Shown one piece after another: positions 1-8,749 of a stretch of 64,000 bases of DNA. The DNA is from Terrabacter sp. Root85 (GTDB lineage Bacteria > Actinomycetota > Actinomycetes > Actinomycetales > Dermatophilaceae). Under the pieces are notes generated by a model. The model was not told where the DNA came from and did not search any database. It saw only the letters and a program-made list of their open reading frames with translations. A program made the translations under genes and the position numbers. Each line of letters opens with the position of its first letter. Within the stretch, counting starts at the first letter, position 1. The stretch is from contig NZ_LMIW01000001.1 in assembly GCF_001429185.1 (NCBI RefSeq), positions 768,948-832,947 of the forward strand. Reading direction: 5' to 3'.

Positions 1-2
1 AC

Positions 3-1283
3 GCCGCGGCCTCGACCTTCGCGGCGACGCTCTACGACCGGCTGCTCTCCGGGCTGACGTTCGGCGAGGCGATCGCCGCGGCCCGCTGGCAGACGTGGAA
101 CGACCACCCGGCCGTCAACACGTGGGGCGCCTACCAGTGCTACGGCGACCCCGACTACCGCCTGGCACCGGACGCGGTCGTGCATCGCGCGACGACGGTG
201 CGGCGGGCACCCGCGAGCGCCGAGCAGGCCAGGGTCGAGATCGAGAACCTCGGGCAGTCGGTCGACGTCAGCCGCAACACCCGCTTCGGGCTCGACCGGC
301 TGAGCGAGCTCTACGAGGCCCTCTCGCCCGAGGACCGCGAGGACGACGCGCTCCAGGTGCTCATCGCCCGGACGTACAACAAGTTCGGCGACTTCGGGCA
401 CGCGACGCAGTACTTCGAGCAGACCCTCGAGCGGGGCGGGACGGCCCTGACGGTGCGCGACTTCGAGGTCTGGATCGACCAGGTCGTCCGGGCGGCGGCG
501 ACGAGCGACGACCCCGTCGACGACGCGGTCGCGACGATCGAGTCGGCCATCGACCGGCTGCGCACGCTCCTCGACAACCCCGCGTCCCTCGTGCTCGGGT
601 CGCACGCACCCGAACGGGTCGCCTTCCTCCCGGGCGACGCCCCCGGGGCGTCGGGCGGCGTCGGCATCGATCGGCTGTGGCGGGTCGCGAGCGCCTACAA
701 GCGGCTCGCCCTCGTCGCGTGTCCCGAGCGCCCCGGCTCGACCCGCAGCGGCGACTGGACGCGCACGCACGACGCGCTGACGAAGATGTCCGACTGGTAC
801 GCCGCGGCCCGGACCGCCTCGGGAGCGACCGACCGACGTCGCCACGGCGCGCTCGCCAACTGGCTCGCCGCCGAGCTGGCCCTGCGCTGGCGACCGGTCG
901 AGGGACGCACCGGCCTCGACCGCTCCGAGGCGCGCCGGCTCATCGACGAGTCGATCGGTGCCGCCCGCGAGGAGGCCTACCTCGCGCCGACCTTCTGGAC
1001 GGTCGCGGTCTACGGCGACCTGCTCGTCCTCGACGCGCTGTGGAGCCCCCGCGCCACCGACGCGGAGGCCCAGCAGGCCCTCGACCTCTACCGCCGGGCG
1101 AGCGATCTCGGCAGCGAGGAGCAGCTGCGCCAGGTGCGCGACCAGGTGGACTTCCTCATCGTCATGGCCGGCACGGAGGCGCAGCGCCGCGCCGAGTTCC
1201 TCCAGACCCTGCGCGACGGTCTCGTGGCCCTCGACGCTCCTCCGCCCGGCACGGACGACACGGACGGCACGGTCACCGCGTGA
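3..1283 (+). CDS. CHAT-domain protein with C-terminal TPR-like region (5' end outside window)
   Basis: The reading frame is open from the first bases, so the N-terminal part lies upstream of the window. The first 60 or so residues contain FGEAIAAAR followed by NTWGAYQCYGDPDYRL, which matches the C-terminal end of CHAT (caspase-HetF-associated-with-TPR) peptidase domains. The His-Cys catalytic pair would be upstream and is not visible. About 310 residues follow that look helical. They include a TPR-like stretch (VLIARTYNKFGDFGHATQYF) and conserved-looking Trp/Tyr positions, but no enzyme motif I recognise. CHAT proteins are often proteases or scaffolds in stress and defence systems. No partner gene is visible here because the next gene is convergent and overlaps the 3' end by 11 bp. 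Family call is good; function is unknown. Confidence 0.75.
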   Translation, partial: AAASTFAATLYDRLLSGLTFGEAIAAARWQTWNDHPAVNTWGAYQCYGDPDYRLAPDAVVHRATTVRRAPASAEQARVEIENLGQSVDVSRNTRFGLDRLSELYEALSPEDREDDALQVLIARTYNKFGDFGHATQYFEQTLERGGTALTVRDFEVWIDQVVRAAATSDDPVDDAVATIESAIDRLRTLLDNPASLVLGSHAPERVAFLPGDAPGASGGVGIDRLWRVASAYKRLALVACPERPGSTRSGDWTRTHDALTKMSDWYAAARTASGATDRRRHGALANWLAAELALRWRPVEGRTGLDRSEARRLIDESIGAAREEAYLAPTFWTVAVYGDLLVLDALWSPRATDAEAQQALDLYRRASDLGSEEQLRQVRDQVDFLIVMAGTEAQRRAEFLQTLRDGLVALDAPPPGTDDTDGTVTA

Positions 1284-1842
1284 CGGCATACCTCGCGTAG
1301 GTCGTGCCGCCGGCGAAGCGGCGGTGCTCGAGCAGCTCGAGGTCGAGGCGTATGCCGTCCGGCAGGGTCCGCGTGCCGCCACCGACGACGACGGGCACCG
1401 TCAGCAGGCGCAGCTCGTCGACGATGCCGGCGCGCAGGGCCTCGGCCGCGAGGGCGGGGCCGCCGATGCTGACGTCGCGGTCGGCCGAGGCCACGAGCGT
1501 GGCGACGGCGGCGGGGTCGAAGTCGCGCTCGAGCCGCGTCCGCGGGCCCGACACGGCCTCGAGGGTGCGCGAGTAGACGACCTTCTCGGCCGCCTGCCAG
1601 ATGCGGGCGTAGTCGTGCTCGACGGCGTCGTCCGGATCGTCGGAGTCCTCGGTGGGCACCGTCTGCCAGTAGACCATCACGTCGTGGAGGCGGCGTCCGG
1701 TGAGATAGGTGCCGACGTCGCGCTCGAGGTCGTTGACGAAGGTGTGCACCTCCCGGTCGGGGGCGGCCCACTGGAAGCCGCCGGCGGCGTCGTTCACGTA
1801 GCCGTCGAGCGAGGCGATGGTCGTGTAGATGAGGCGGGCCAT
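1273..1842 (-). CDS. Dihydrofolate reductase family protein (RibD C-terminal-like)
   Basis: This 189-residue protein starts MARLIYTTIASLDGYV and continues with FVNDLERDVGTYLTGRRLHDVM, the layout of the stand-alone RibD_C/DHFR-like reductases common in actinobacteria. The middle has VYSRTLE and VSIGGPALAAEAL, the nucleotide-binding GGP region, and the end has ELRLLTVPVVVGGGTRTLP. These proteins are presumed NAD(P)H-dependent reductases, but their substrates are mostly unknown and many are not true folate enzymes. The 3' end overlaps the convergent CHAT gene by 11 bp. A CAGAGT hexamer lies 6 nt before the ATG and no Shine-Dalgarno sequence is evident, so the message may be leaderless. Confidence 0.85.
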   Translation of the reverse strand: MARLIYTTIASLDGYVNDAAGGFQWAAPDREVHTFVNDLERDVGTYLTGRRLHDVMVYWQTVPTEDSDDPDDAVEHDYARIWQAAEKVVYSRTLEAVSGPRTRLERDFDPAAVATLVASADRDVSIGGPALAAEALRAGIVDELRLLTVPVVVGGGTRTLPDGIRLDLELLEHRRFAGGTTYARYAVTR

Positions 1843-1985
1843 GTGTTGACTCTGTCACTCACGCACGCTCAGGGCACCTCGTTCGAGTGGGTCCTGTGCC
1901 GGCCCGAGGTCTAGCATTACCGGGGTTTGCGCCCGGCCACCCCGGGCCGATCCCCCTCCATCCCCCACCCTCAGGGAACGCTCTC

Positions 1986-2366
1986 GTGCTCCGACGCCTC
2001 ACCCTCGCCTGCGCCACGGCCGCCCTCGCCCTCCCCCTCGCGGCCTGCGGTGGCAGCTCGCCCGCCTCGTCCCCCGAGGCCGCCGCGCACCCCGACTGGG
2101 CCGTCGTCGCCGAGCTCGTCTGCCCGTCGAGCGGCGACACCCAGGGGTCGCTGGCCGAGCACAAGATCACGTGCACGGGAGCGCAGGGCAAGCCGGTCGA
2201 GGCGGCCTTCTACGACCAAGCCGTCGAGCTCGACCGGCGGGTCAGCACGTTCGAGTGCACGAACGGCGTGAAGTCCGTGGCCGGCAAGAACTGGATGGTG
2301 CCCGCCGTCACGGACGAGAAGGTCGTGGCCAAGCTGCTCGACGCCGGCGGCATCAACCTCTGCTGA
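1986..2366 (+). CDS. Small secreted lipoprotein of unknown function
   Basis: The protein is 126 residues from a GTG start. I chose it because AGGGA lies about 10 nt upstream and the protein then begins with a typical lipoprotein signal: two arginines, a hydrophobic stretch and a lipobox ending LAAC-GG (Cys near residue 22). The mature part has three further cysteines (VCPSS, FECTNG, NLC at the end), which could form one disulfide plus a free thiol outside the membrane. I do not recognise a family. A possible -10 hexamer TAGCAT is at 1912-1917. The next gene is convergent, 7 bp away. Confidence 0.7.
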   Translation: MLRRLTLACATAALALPLAACGGSSPASSPEAAAHPDWAVVAELVCPSSGDTQGSLAEHKITCTGAQGKPVEAAFYDQAVELDRRVSTFECTNGVKSVAGKNWMVPAVTDEKVVAKLLDAGGINLC

Positions 2367-2373
2367 GCGCCGG

Positions 2374-3936
2374 TCAGTCGAAGTCCCGCAACGCCCGGTT
2401 CTCGATGTCGCGCAGGACCTCGTCGGCACTCGCCGCGCTCACGTCGCCACGTCGGCGCGCGTCGAGCACGAGTCGGCGTTCGGCGTCGCTGGCACGTCGG
2501 AGCACGGACTCGAGCGCCCTTCCCCGTCGGGCGTCCTCGTCGTCGCGCGCTCGGGCGTGGGCCATCGTCTCCTGCGCCGAGAGGTAGCCCTCGTACTGCG
2601 CGATCGCGGCACGACGGACGTCCTCGTCGAGGGAGGCCTCCTCGTGCCTGATCTGCGCCAGGCCCGCGGTCGTGGCGCGGATCCGCAGCCGCGAGACCTC
2701 GGCCGTCTCGTCGACATCGCTGCCGACGTGGAGGTACTTCGTCAGAGGGGTGAGCGTCAGGCCCTGCACGACGAGGGTGACCAGCACGGAGACGAGGGCA
2801 ACGGTGACCACCTCGTCGCGGGCCGGAAGGGGCTCACCCGTCGCGACGACGGTCGGTAGCGCCACGGCCGAGGCCACGGTGACGACACCGCGCATGCCCG
2901 CCCACGCCACCACCGTCGACTCCCGCCAGCCGGTGGGCAGCGGGGAGTCGCGACGGCGGGCCCGAAGGCGGGCCAGCCAGGCGGCCGGGTAGATCCAGGC
3001 TGCTCTGAAGACGATGATCGTGCCGACCACGAGGGCGGCCAGACCCATGGTTCCCGCGCTCGTCTCGGTGGAGCGGATCACCGCGACGAGCTCGAAGCCC
3101 AGCAGCGCGAAGACGAGGCTGGTGATGAGGAAGTCGGAGAAGGACCAGACGGCACGTCCGAGGAGCCAGCCCGCCGAGGTGGTGGCGTCGTGACCGAAGG
3201 TGCGCAGGTAGAGACCGAGCACGAGGACGGCCAGCACGCCTGACCCGTTGAGGTGTTCCGCACCCACGTAGGCGACGAAGGGCACGAGCACGGTCACCGT
3301 CGTCTCGGCGTAGCCGTCGTGGATACGGCCCAGTACGACCTTCGAGACGTAGCCGACGACGAGTCCGACGAGCACACCGAGGACCACCGCTTCCCCGAGC
3401 TCGAGGGCGACGTCCGCTCCCGTGATGTCTCCCGTGACGGCAGCCACGATGGCGACCTTGTAGGCGACGAGTGCTGTCGCGTCGTTGAACATCCCCTCGC
3501 CCTCGAGGATGGTGACCAGCCGGTGCGGCAGGCGAAGCCGACGAGCCACGGCCGTCGCTGCGACCGGGTCGGGTGGGGAGACGATGGCACCCAGCACCCA
3601 GGCCACTGCCCAGGGCAGCCCCGCCGCGTGGGCCACGACGGCCACGACGGTCACCGTGGCCAGCGTCAGGCCGACCGCGAGCACGAAGACGGCACCCGCA
3701 TGCTCCCTGAACTCGTTGACCGTCGTGCGCTGGGTCGCGGCGAAGAGCAGCGGTGGCAGCACCACGGGAAGGATGAGGGCAGGGTCGAGGGACAGCGGGT
3801 TGGCCGGGGTCACCAGGGCAATCACCAGCCCGAAGATCGTCAGCAGCACCGGCTGCGGGACCCGGATCCGGTCGGCGACCGGAGTCAGCACGATGATGCC
3901 CACCACCACCACGAGGGCCAGCACGGGTCCGTCCAC
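2374..3936 (-). CDS. CPA1-family Na+(K+)/H+ antiporter
   Basis: This 520-residue membrane protein has about twelve hydrophobic segments and CPA1 hallmarks: VSPPDPVAATAVARRL near residue 120, and EGEGMFNDATALVAYK about 30 residues later with the FND transport motif. The core is followed by a cytoplasmic tail of about 110 residues (from HVGSDVDETAEV) rich in Arg and Glu, which is probably helical or coiled. The family exchanges cytoplasmic protons for external Na+ or K+ in pH and salt homeostasis. The GTG start is supported by a TAGGGT hexamer 6 nt upstream. That hexamer overlaps the stop codon of the next gene upstream, so this gene probably has its own leaderless promoter. Confidence 0.9.
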   Translation of the reverse strand: MDGPVLALVVVVGIIVLTPVADRIRVPQPVLLTIFGLVIALVTPANPLSLDPALILPVVLPPLLFAATQRTTVNEFREHAGAVFVLAVGLTLATVTVVAVVAHAAGLPWAVAWVLGAIVSPPDPVAATAVARRLRLPHRLVTILEGEGMFNDATALVAYKVAIVAAVTGDITGADVALELGEAVVLGVLVGLVVGYVSKVVLGRIHDGYAETTVTVLVPFVAYVGAEHLNGSGVLAVLVLGLYLRTFGHDATTSAGWLLGRAVWSFSDFLITSLVFALLGFELVAVIRSTETSAGTMGLAALVVGTIIVFRAAWIYPAAWLARLRARRRDSPLPTGWRESTVVAWAGMRGVVTVASAVALPTVVATGEPLPARDEVVTVALVSVLVTLVVQGLTLTPLTKYLHVGSDVDETAEVSRLRIRATTAGLAQIRHEEASLDEDVRRAAIAQYEGYLSAQETMAHARARDDEDARRGRALESVLRRASDAERRLVLDARRRGDVSAASADEVLRDIENRALRDFD

Positions 3937-3942
3937 GGTCGA

Positions 3943-3948
3943 ACCCTA
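3943..3948 (-). promoter_or_regulatory. -10 hexamer of probable leaderless promoter for the CPA1 antiporter
   Basis: TAGGGT on the minus strand, 6 nt before the GTG start at 3936, fits TANNNT. No convincing -35 is visible. Confidence 0.5.
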
Positions 3949-4323
3949 GGACAGCGAGGGCCCCGGCGTCCGGCGTGCGAAGGGACCGAACCACGTCAAC
4001 ACCGTGTTGACGACGACCACCACGGCGACGACGACGGCCCACGCGCGCGGCAGGACCGCGAAGGCTGCGACCGCAGCGCCTCCGAGCACGACCACCTTCG
4101 TCAGGACGCCGAGCTCGGGCACCTGCACGACCGCCCTGGGCGCCGCGAAGAGTCCCCAGAGGGTGACGGCGGCCGCGGGGATGAGGACGCCGCCGAGCAT
4201 GTGGGCGGCGGTGGTGGTCCCGAGACCGGCTCCCCAGACCGCGAGCAGGACGACGGCCAGCACCTCGACGCCGAAGGCGATGACGTCATTGGCGTTGACG
4301 CCGGCGACGGAGCGCGCGGTCAC
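3946..4323 (-). CDS. Small four-helix membrane protein, YrdB/DUF2568-like
   Basis: This 125-residue protein has four hydrophobic segments (around residues 14-34, 40-58, 72-90 and 93-110). The arrangement resembles the DUF2568/YrdB family of small membrane proteins of unknown role. I placed the start at a GTG whose last bases overlap the stop of the alpha/beta hydrolase upstream (GTGA, 4 bp), which indicates translational coupling. An in-frame extension upstream exists but would lie wholly inside the hydrolase gene and reads as low-complexity arginine-rich sequence, so I rejected it. Family assignment is from the pattern and is moderate. Confidence 0.65.
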   Translation of the reverse strand: MTARSVAGVNANDVIAFGVEVLAVVLLAVWGAGLGTTTAAHMLGGVLIPAAAVTLWGLFAAPRAVVQVPELGVLTKVVVLGGAAVAAFAVLPRAWAVVVAVVVVVNTVLTWFGPFARRTPGPSLS

Positions 4324-4967
4324 GGGTCCGGCTCGTCGAGGAAGGCGTGCGTGAGGTCCGCGAGCTCGCGCGCCGACTCGGTGTTGACGAGCGCCCCGGC
4401 ACCGTCCACGACCTGCAGACGGGCGGTCGGCAGGTGCTGCGAGAGCTCCTGCGCCGCGACGATCCCGGCCTTGTCCCTCGACCCGGCGACGAGGAGCACC
4501 GGCGCCGCGACGGCACGCAGCGACTCCGTGCCGTCGAAGCCCTTGAGCGCGTCCAGGACCGCGAGCATCCGCGGGCGCGAGACCCCCGCGTCGACGAGCC
4601 TGCTCTCCGGCACGAGACGCATCGCGAGGCGCTGCATCCGCAGGGCCCCCCGGCCCGGGCGCACGAGCGCACCGCCGAGGACGAGACGCCCGACGAGCTC
4701 GGGCCGCTCGACGGCGAGGCGCAGCGCGACGCTCGCACCCACCGAGACCCCGACGAAGTCGGCCTGCTTGACGCCATGGAGCTCGAGCTCGTCCGCGACG
4801 CCCGACGCCGCGTCTCCGAGGTCGAAGCCGACGGGGTCCTTGGGCTTGAGCCCCTTCATCCAGGGGGCCGTCATCGGGCGGCGGGCGCCGTAGGCCGACA
4901 CGAAGTCCTGCCACGCGATCGGCGACTGGCCGAGACCGTGCAGCAGGACGAGCGGGCGAGGGGCCAC
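4320..4967 (-). CDS. Alpha/beta hydrolase
   Basis: A compact 215-residue hydrolase. It begins with the oxyanion-hole segment LVLLHGLGQS, and the nucleophile elbow is GVSVGAS (Ser near residue 96). The late Asp is in LLVAGSRDKAGI and no clean late catalytic His motif stands out, although LTHAFLDE near the end may supply it. At 215 residues it is shorter than most family members and has little cap domain. It starts with GTG one base after the stop of tdh and its own stop overlaps the next start, so tdh, hydrolase and the small membrane protein form one operon. Substrate unknown. Confidence 0.8.
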   Translation of the reverse strand: MAPRPLVLLHGLGQSPIAWQDFVSAYGARRPMTAPWMKGLKPKDPVGFDLGDAASGVADELELHGVKQADFVGVSVGASVALRLAVERPELVGRLVLGGALVRPGRGALRMQRLAMRLVPESRLVDAGVSRPRMLAVLDALKGFDGTESLRAVAAPVLLVAGSRDKAGIVAAQELSQHLPTARLQVVDGAGALVNTESARELADLTHAFLDEPDP

Positions 4968-4968
4968 G

Positions 4969-6006
4969 TCAGCTCCAGTCGAGGACGACCTTGCCGCACT
5001 GGCCGGACCGGGCGGTCTCGAAGGCCTCCTCCCACTGCTCGGCCGGGAAGCGGTGGGTGATGACCTGGGCGACCGCGGACCGGAAGCGCTCGGACGTCGC
5101 GATCATCTGCGACATGGCGTACCACGTGTCGTACATCTCGCGGCCGTAGATGCCCTTGAGCGTGATCATGTGGGTGATGACCTTGCCCCAGTCGAGCTCG
5201 TAGGACTGGTGCGGCAGGCCGAGGAGCGCGATGCGCCCGCCGTGGTTCATGTTGGCGATCATGTCGGTGACGGCCGGCGCAGCACCGGACATCTCGAGCC
5301 CGATGTCGAAGCCCTCCTTCATGCCGAGGTGGGCCTGAGCGTCGGCGAGGCTCTCGCGCGTCACGTTGATCGTCAGGTCGGCACCGGCGTGCTCGGCGAG
5401 CGCGAGGCGGTAGTCGCTCGCATCGGTGACGACGACGTAGCGGGCACCCGCGTGCCGTGCGATCGCGGCGGCCATGACGCCGATCGGGCCGGCGCCGGTG
5501 ATGACGACGTCCTCGCCGACCATCGGCCACTGCAGGGCCGTGTGGGTCGCGTTGCCGAGCGGGTCGAAGACGGCGCCGAGGTCGGGGTCGAGGTCTGCGG
5601 GCTGGATCCACGCGTTGCTCGCCGGGATGACGACGTAGTCGGCGAAGGCGCCGTCGCGGTTGACGCCGATGCCCTCGGTGCGGATGCAGAGATGGCGGCG
5701 GCCGGCGCGGCAGTTGCGGCAGCGGCCGCACACGATGTGCCCCTCGCCGGAGGCACGGTCACCGACGGAGATCCCCGTGACGTCCTCGCCGATCTCGACG
5801 ACCTCGCCGTAGAACTCGTGGCCGATGACGAGCGGCGGCGTGACGGTCGACGCCGCCCAGTCGTCCCAGCCGGCGAGGTGCAGGTCGGTGCCGCAGAGGC
5901 CCGCCCGCAGGACGCGGATCTTGACGTCGGCGGGCCCGCACTCGGGCTCGGGACGGTCGACGAGCGAGAGGCCGGGGCCTGCGGTCAGCTTGGTGAGTGC
6001 GCGCAC
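4969..6006 (-). CDS. tdh: L-threonine 3-dehydrogenase
   Basis: This zinc-dependent medium-chain dehydrogenase of 345 residues closely follows E. coli Tdh: CGTDLH with the catalytic zinc Cys38, [29 protein letters not shown] with the structural zinc cysteines, [28 protein letters not shown] for NAD binding, EMSGAAPAV, and [13 protein letters not shown]. It oxidises L-threonine to 2-amino-3-ketobutyrate, which a separate ligase (Kbl) normally cleaves to glycine and acetyl-CoA. No kbl is adjacent; a hydrolase and a small membrane protein follow instead. It diverges from a Fur-family regulator with only 32 bp between start codons. CAGACT lies 6 nt before the GTG and may be a leaderless -10. Confidence 0.93.
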   Translation of the reverse strand: MRALTKLTAGPGLSLVDRPEPECGPADVKIRVLRAGLCGTDLHLAGWDDWAASTVTPPLVIGHEFYGEVVEIGEDVTGISVGDRASGEGHIVCGRCRNCRAGRRHLCIRTEGIGVNRDGAFADYVVIPASNAWIQPADLDPDLGAVFDPLGNATHTALQWPMVGEDVVITGAGPIGVMAAAIARHAGARYVVVTDASDYRLALAEHAGADLTINVTRESLADAQAHLGMKEGFDIGLEMSGAAPAVTDMIANMNHGGRIALLGLPHQSYELDWGKVITHMITLKGIYGREMYDTWYAMSQMIATSERFRSAVAQVITHRFPAEQWEEAFETARSGQCGKVVLDWS

Positions 6007-6026
6007 GGGGAGAGTCTGCCACTGCC

Positions 6027-6032
6027 GATAAT
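6027..6032 (+). promoter_or_regulatory. -10 hexamer for the Fur-family gene
   Basis: GATAAT, five of six matches to TATAAT, lies 6 nt before the GTG at 6039, as expected for a leaderless transcript. It sits in the 32-bp gap shared with divergent tdh. Confidence 0.5.
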
Positions 6033-6038
6033 GGGAGC

Positions 6039-6539
6039 GTGCCCCCCTCTGCCGAGAGCCCCGCCCCGAGCCCCCGGGTGGCCGCCGCCGTCGCGCGGCT
6101 GCGGTCTGCCGGTGAGCGCGTCACCCCGGCGAGGTATGCCGTCCTGCACGTCGTCGACGCCGCCGACCTCGCCGACGAGCACCTCACCGCCGAGCAGATC
6201 GGCACCCGCGTGGCCGACGTCGAGCCGAGCGTGCACCGGGCCACCGTCTACCGCACGCTGACCTCGCTCGTCGAGACCGGCGTCCTCTCGCACGTGCACC
6301 TCGGCGGGACGGCGACGGTCTACCACCTCACCGAGCCGTCGCCCACCGAGCAGCACGAGCACGCCGCCCACGACCACGGACACGCCCATGTCCAGTGCCA
6401 CGTCTGCGGGCGTGTGCTCGACGTGGCACCGGACGTGTTCGACGAGGTGGCCGCGCGGCTGCGAGCCGACCTCGACTTCACCCTCGACACCGGTCACGCG
6501 GCCCTGCTCGGCACCTGCGGCGACTGCGCGACGCCCTGA
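6039..6539 (+). CDS. Fur-family metal-dependent transcriptional regulator
   Basis: 166 residues. The N-terminal winged helix includes [14 protein letters not shown] and [19 protein letters not shown], the conserved DNA-recognition region of Fur/Zur/PerR proteins. A histidine-rich stretch follows ([16 protein letters not shown]), then two zinc cysteine pairs, CHVCG and CGDC. The His-rich loop suggests zinc (Zur-like) or another metal, but the sequence alone does not decide which. I chose the GTG at 6039 over an ATG 42 bp upstream because GATAAT is placed for a leaderless start there, and the longer form would overlap the divergent tdh start. It may control tdh through the shared 32-bp gap; this is inference. 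Confidence 0.88.
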   Translation: MPPSAESPAPSPRVAAAVARLRSAGERVTPARYAVLHVVDAADLADEHLTAEQIGTRVADVEPSVHRATVYRTLTSLVETGVLSHVHLGGTATVYHLTEPSPTEQHEHAAHDHGHAHVQCHVCGRVLDVAPDVFDEVAARLRADLDFTLDTGHAALLGTCGDCATP

Positions 6540-6546
6540 CCGCGGG

Positions 6547-8748
6547 TCAGAGGGCGCGGAGGTCGAGGAGGTAGCCCTGGGCCGGGCCCATGATCGGGAC
6601 CGGCAGGCCGACGGTCGTCAGGACCGACCCCGGGACGACGACGCCGTCCTCGCCGAGGGCCGGCTCCCACCAGCCCGGCGGGGTGTTCTGCACGACGGCG
6701 GGCAGGCCGGCCTCGGGACGCACCCGGACGGCATACGACCTGCTCGGGTCGAGGCCCGGCAGCGCCAGCGCACCGGTCGCGGCGTCGCGGCCGGTCACGA
6801 GACGGGCCACGGTGTAGGCCGCCCGGCTGCGGTCGCCGTCGACGGTGCCCGTGACGATGACCGTGCCGTCGGGGCTCTCGGAGCGCACGAGGTCGCCGGT
6901 GTGGAGCAACGGCCGCAGCTCGCGCGCGAGCGCGGTCCACCCCGTCAGCGCCTCGAGCTCCTCGTCGGAGCACTCCGTGATGTCCCACTCGAGACCGGCG
7001 TGACCCTGGAGCGCCATGAGCGTGCGGAAGCCGAGGTCGACCGTGCGGTGCGTCGTGTGGGCCGTGGCCGGGCCGACGTGCGTGCCCATGAGCTCGGCCG
7101 GCACGAGCAGGCTCGTCCAGCGCTGGATGTTGGCCCGCTCGAGCGCGTCGTTGCAGTCGCTCGTCCAGATGCGGTCGGTGCGGTCGAGCACGGCCAGGTC
7201 GACGCGCGCCCCACCACTGCTGCAGGACTCGATCTCGAGCTGCGGGTGACGCGCCCGGAGGTCGTCGAGCAGCCGGTAGAAGGCCAGCGTGTGCGCGTGG
7301 ACGGCCGGGGTGTCGACGAGGCGCCCGGACGGGCCGTCGACGGTGTGCACCGCCTCGAGCAGGTCGCGGTTGTGGTCCCACTTGATGTAGTCGATGCCGA
7401 TGTCGGTGACGAGCCCGCTGATCCGCTCGAGCAGCTGCTCGCGCGCGGCGTCGTGCGTCAGGTCGAGCAGCTGCTGCCAACGCCACTCGCGCGGTGAGCC
7501 GGCGGCCGGGCGCAGCACCCACTCGGGGTGCTCCCGCACGAGGTCGCTGTCCTCGTTGACCATCTCGGGCTCGAACCACAGCCCGAACTCGAGGCCGAGG
7601 CCCTTGACGTGGTCGACGAGCGCGCCCATCCCCTCGGGCCACACGTCGCTGGAGACGACCCAGTCGCCGAGACCGGCGCGGTCGTGGCGACGCCCGCCGA
7701 ACCAGCCGTCGTCGAGGACGAAGCGCTCGACGCCGATCCGGGAGGCCGTGTCGGCCAGGGCTCTGAGGTGCTCGAGGTCGGTCTCGAAGTAGACGGCCTC
7801 CCACGTGTTGAGCACGACGGGACGCGGCCGCGACGGGTGGCCGGCGCGGGCACGAAGGCTGCGGTGGAGGCGGCGCGAGAGGCCGTCGAGCCCCTCGGTC
7901 GAGTGCACGAAGACGACCGTCGGGGCGGCATACGACTCCCCGGGTGCGAGGCGCACCTCGCCGGGAGCGAGCAGCTCGGCCCCGCCGATGACGGCGTGGT
8001 GGCGGCCGGCACCCTCGGGCAGCGCCTCGACGAGGTGCTCGTGGTTGCCGCTCCACGCGGTGTGCACGGCCCAGACCTCGCCCGAACGCCAGTCGAACCC
8101 GGCCGTGCCGGCCATCATGAGCAGCGTCGCGTCGTGGCCGGTGCGGCCGCGGCGGCTGGCGCGCAGGTGGGTGCCGTGGTCGAGGCGGCTGCGCTGCGGC
8201 GAGCGCTCGCGACACCAGCGGCCGGTGAGGTCGAGCACCTCGTCGGCGCGCAGCGGCAGCGGCAGGATCGCGCGCAGCGCCGAGACGTCGAGCGGAGCGG
8301 TGTCCTCGCCCGTGTTGGTCACCGACGCGTCGACGCGGAGCACGCCGTGCTCGTCGAGCGCGTGCCGCAGCTCGAGGCGTATGCCGTCCGGCGAGCTCGC
8401 GCGGGTCACGAGAGTCGTGCCGTCGGGCTCGCAGGTCACGTCGTGCCAGCGCACGGCACCCGCGGAGCCGGCGCGGTGGCCGGCCCAGCCGGGCGTGCCC
8501 GACCAGCCGTCGGCCTCGCCGGGCAGCACGGTGAGGGGCCACGGCACGTCGAGCGCGCTGTGGCCGACAGGAGCGAGCGTCAGCGCGGGAAGGGCGGCAT
8601 ACGTGCTCGCCCCGCCCTCGAGCGCGGGCCCCCAGTGGATGACCTCGGGCAACCCGGAGCCGCCGGGGCGCGGCTCGAGCACGAGCGCGGTCCCGGCGGA
8701 CTCCAGGTGGACGGTGGACTGGGTGGACTGGTCGGTCAGGTCGGTCAC
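6547..8748 (-). CDS. GH36 alpha-galactosidase
   Basis: 733 residues, the normal length for a bacterial GH36 enzyme. The catalytic nucleophile is the Asp in DYIKWDHNRD (near residue 458) and the acid/base is the Asp in DRIWTSDCND (near residue 530). FVLDDGWFGGRR and the ESCSSGGARVD segment are also typical. It hydrolyses terminal alpha-1,6-galactose from melibiose, raffinose-type sugars or galactomannan side chains. No signal peptide is visible, so it should act in the cytoplasm on sugars imported by the adjacent ABC system. Its GTG start lies 1 bp after the stop of the second permease gene, so it is the last gene of the importer operon. Three copies of the GTATGCCG word lie inside it. Confidence 0.93.
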   Translation of the reverse strand: MTDLTDQSTQSTVHLESAGTALVLEPRPGGSGLPEVIHWGPALEGGASTYAALPALTLAPVGHSALDVPWPLTVLPGEADGWSGTPGWAGHRAGSAGAVRWHDVTCEPDGTTLVTRASSPDGIRLELRHALDEHGVLRVDASVTNTGEDTAPLDVSALRAILPLPLRADEVLDLTGRWCRERSPQRSRLDHGTHLRASRRGRTGHDATLLMMAGTAGFDWRSGEVWAVHTAWSGNHEHLVEALPEGAGRHHAVIGGAELLAPGEVRLAPGESYAAPTVVFVHSTEGLDGLSRRLHRSLRARAGHPSRPRPVVLNTWEAVYFETDLEHLRALADTASRIGVERFVLDDGWFGGRRHDRAGLGDWVVSSDVWPEGMGALVDHVKGLGLEFGLWFEPEMVNEDSDLVREHPEWVLRPAAGSPREWRWQQLLDLTHDAAREQLLERISGLVTDIGIDYIKWDHNRDLLEAVHTVDGPSGRLVDTPAVHAHTLAFYRLLDDLRARHPQLEIESCSSGGARVDLAVLDRTDRIWTSDCNDALERANIQRWTSLLVPAELMGTHVGPATAHTTHRTVDLGFRTLMALQGHAGLEWDITECSDEELEALTGWTALARELRPLLHTGDLVRSESPDGTVIVTGTVDGDRSRAAYTVARLVTGRDAATGALALPGLDPSRSYAVRVRPEAGLPAVVQNTPPGWWEPALGEDGVVVPGSVLTTVGLPVPIMGPAQGYLLDLRAL

Positions 8749-8749
8749 G

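Noticed and set aside
3253..4893. Long plus-strand frame opposite the antiporter, DUF2568 and hydrolase genes
   Set aside because: Composition is His/Asp/Arg-rich shadow sequence and it crosses three well-supported minus-strand genes.
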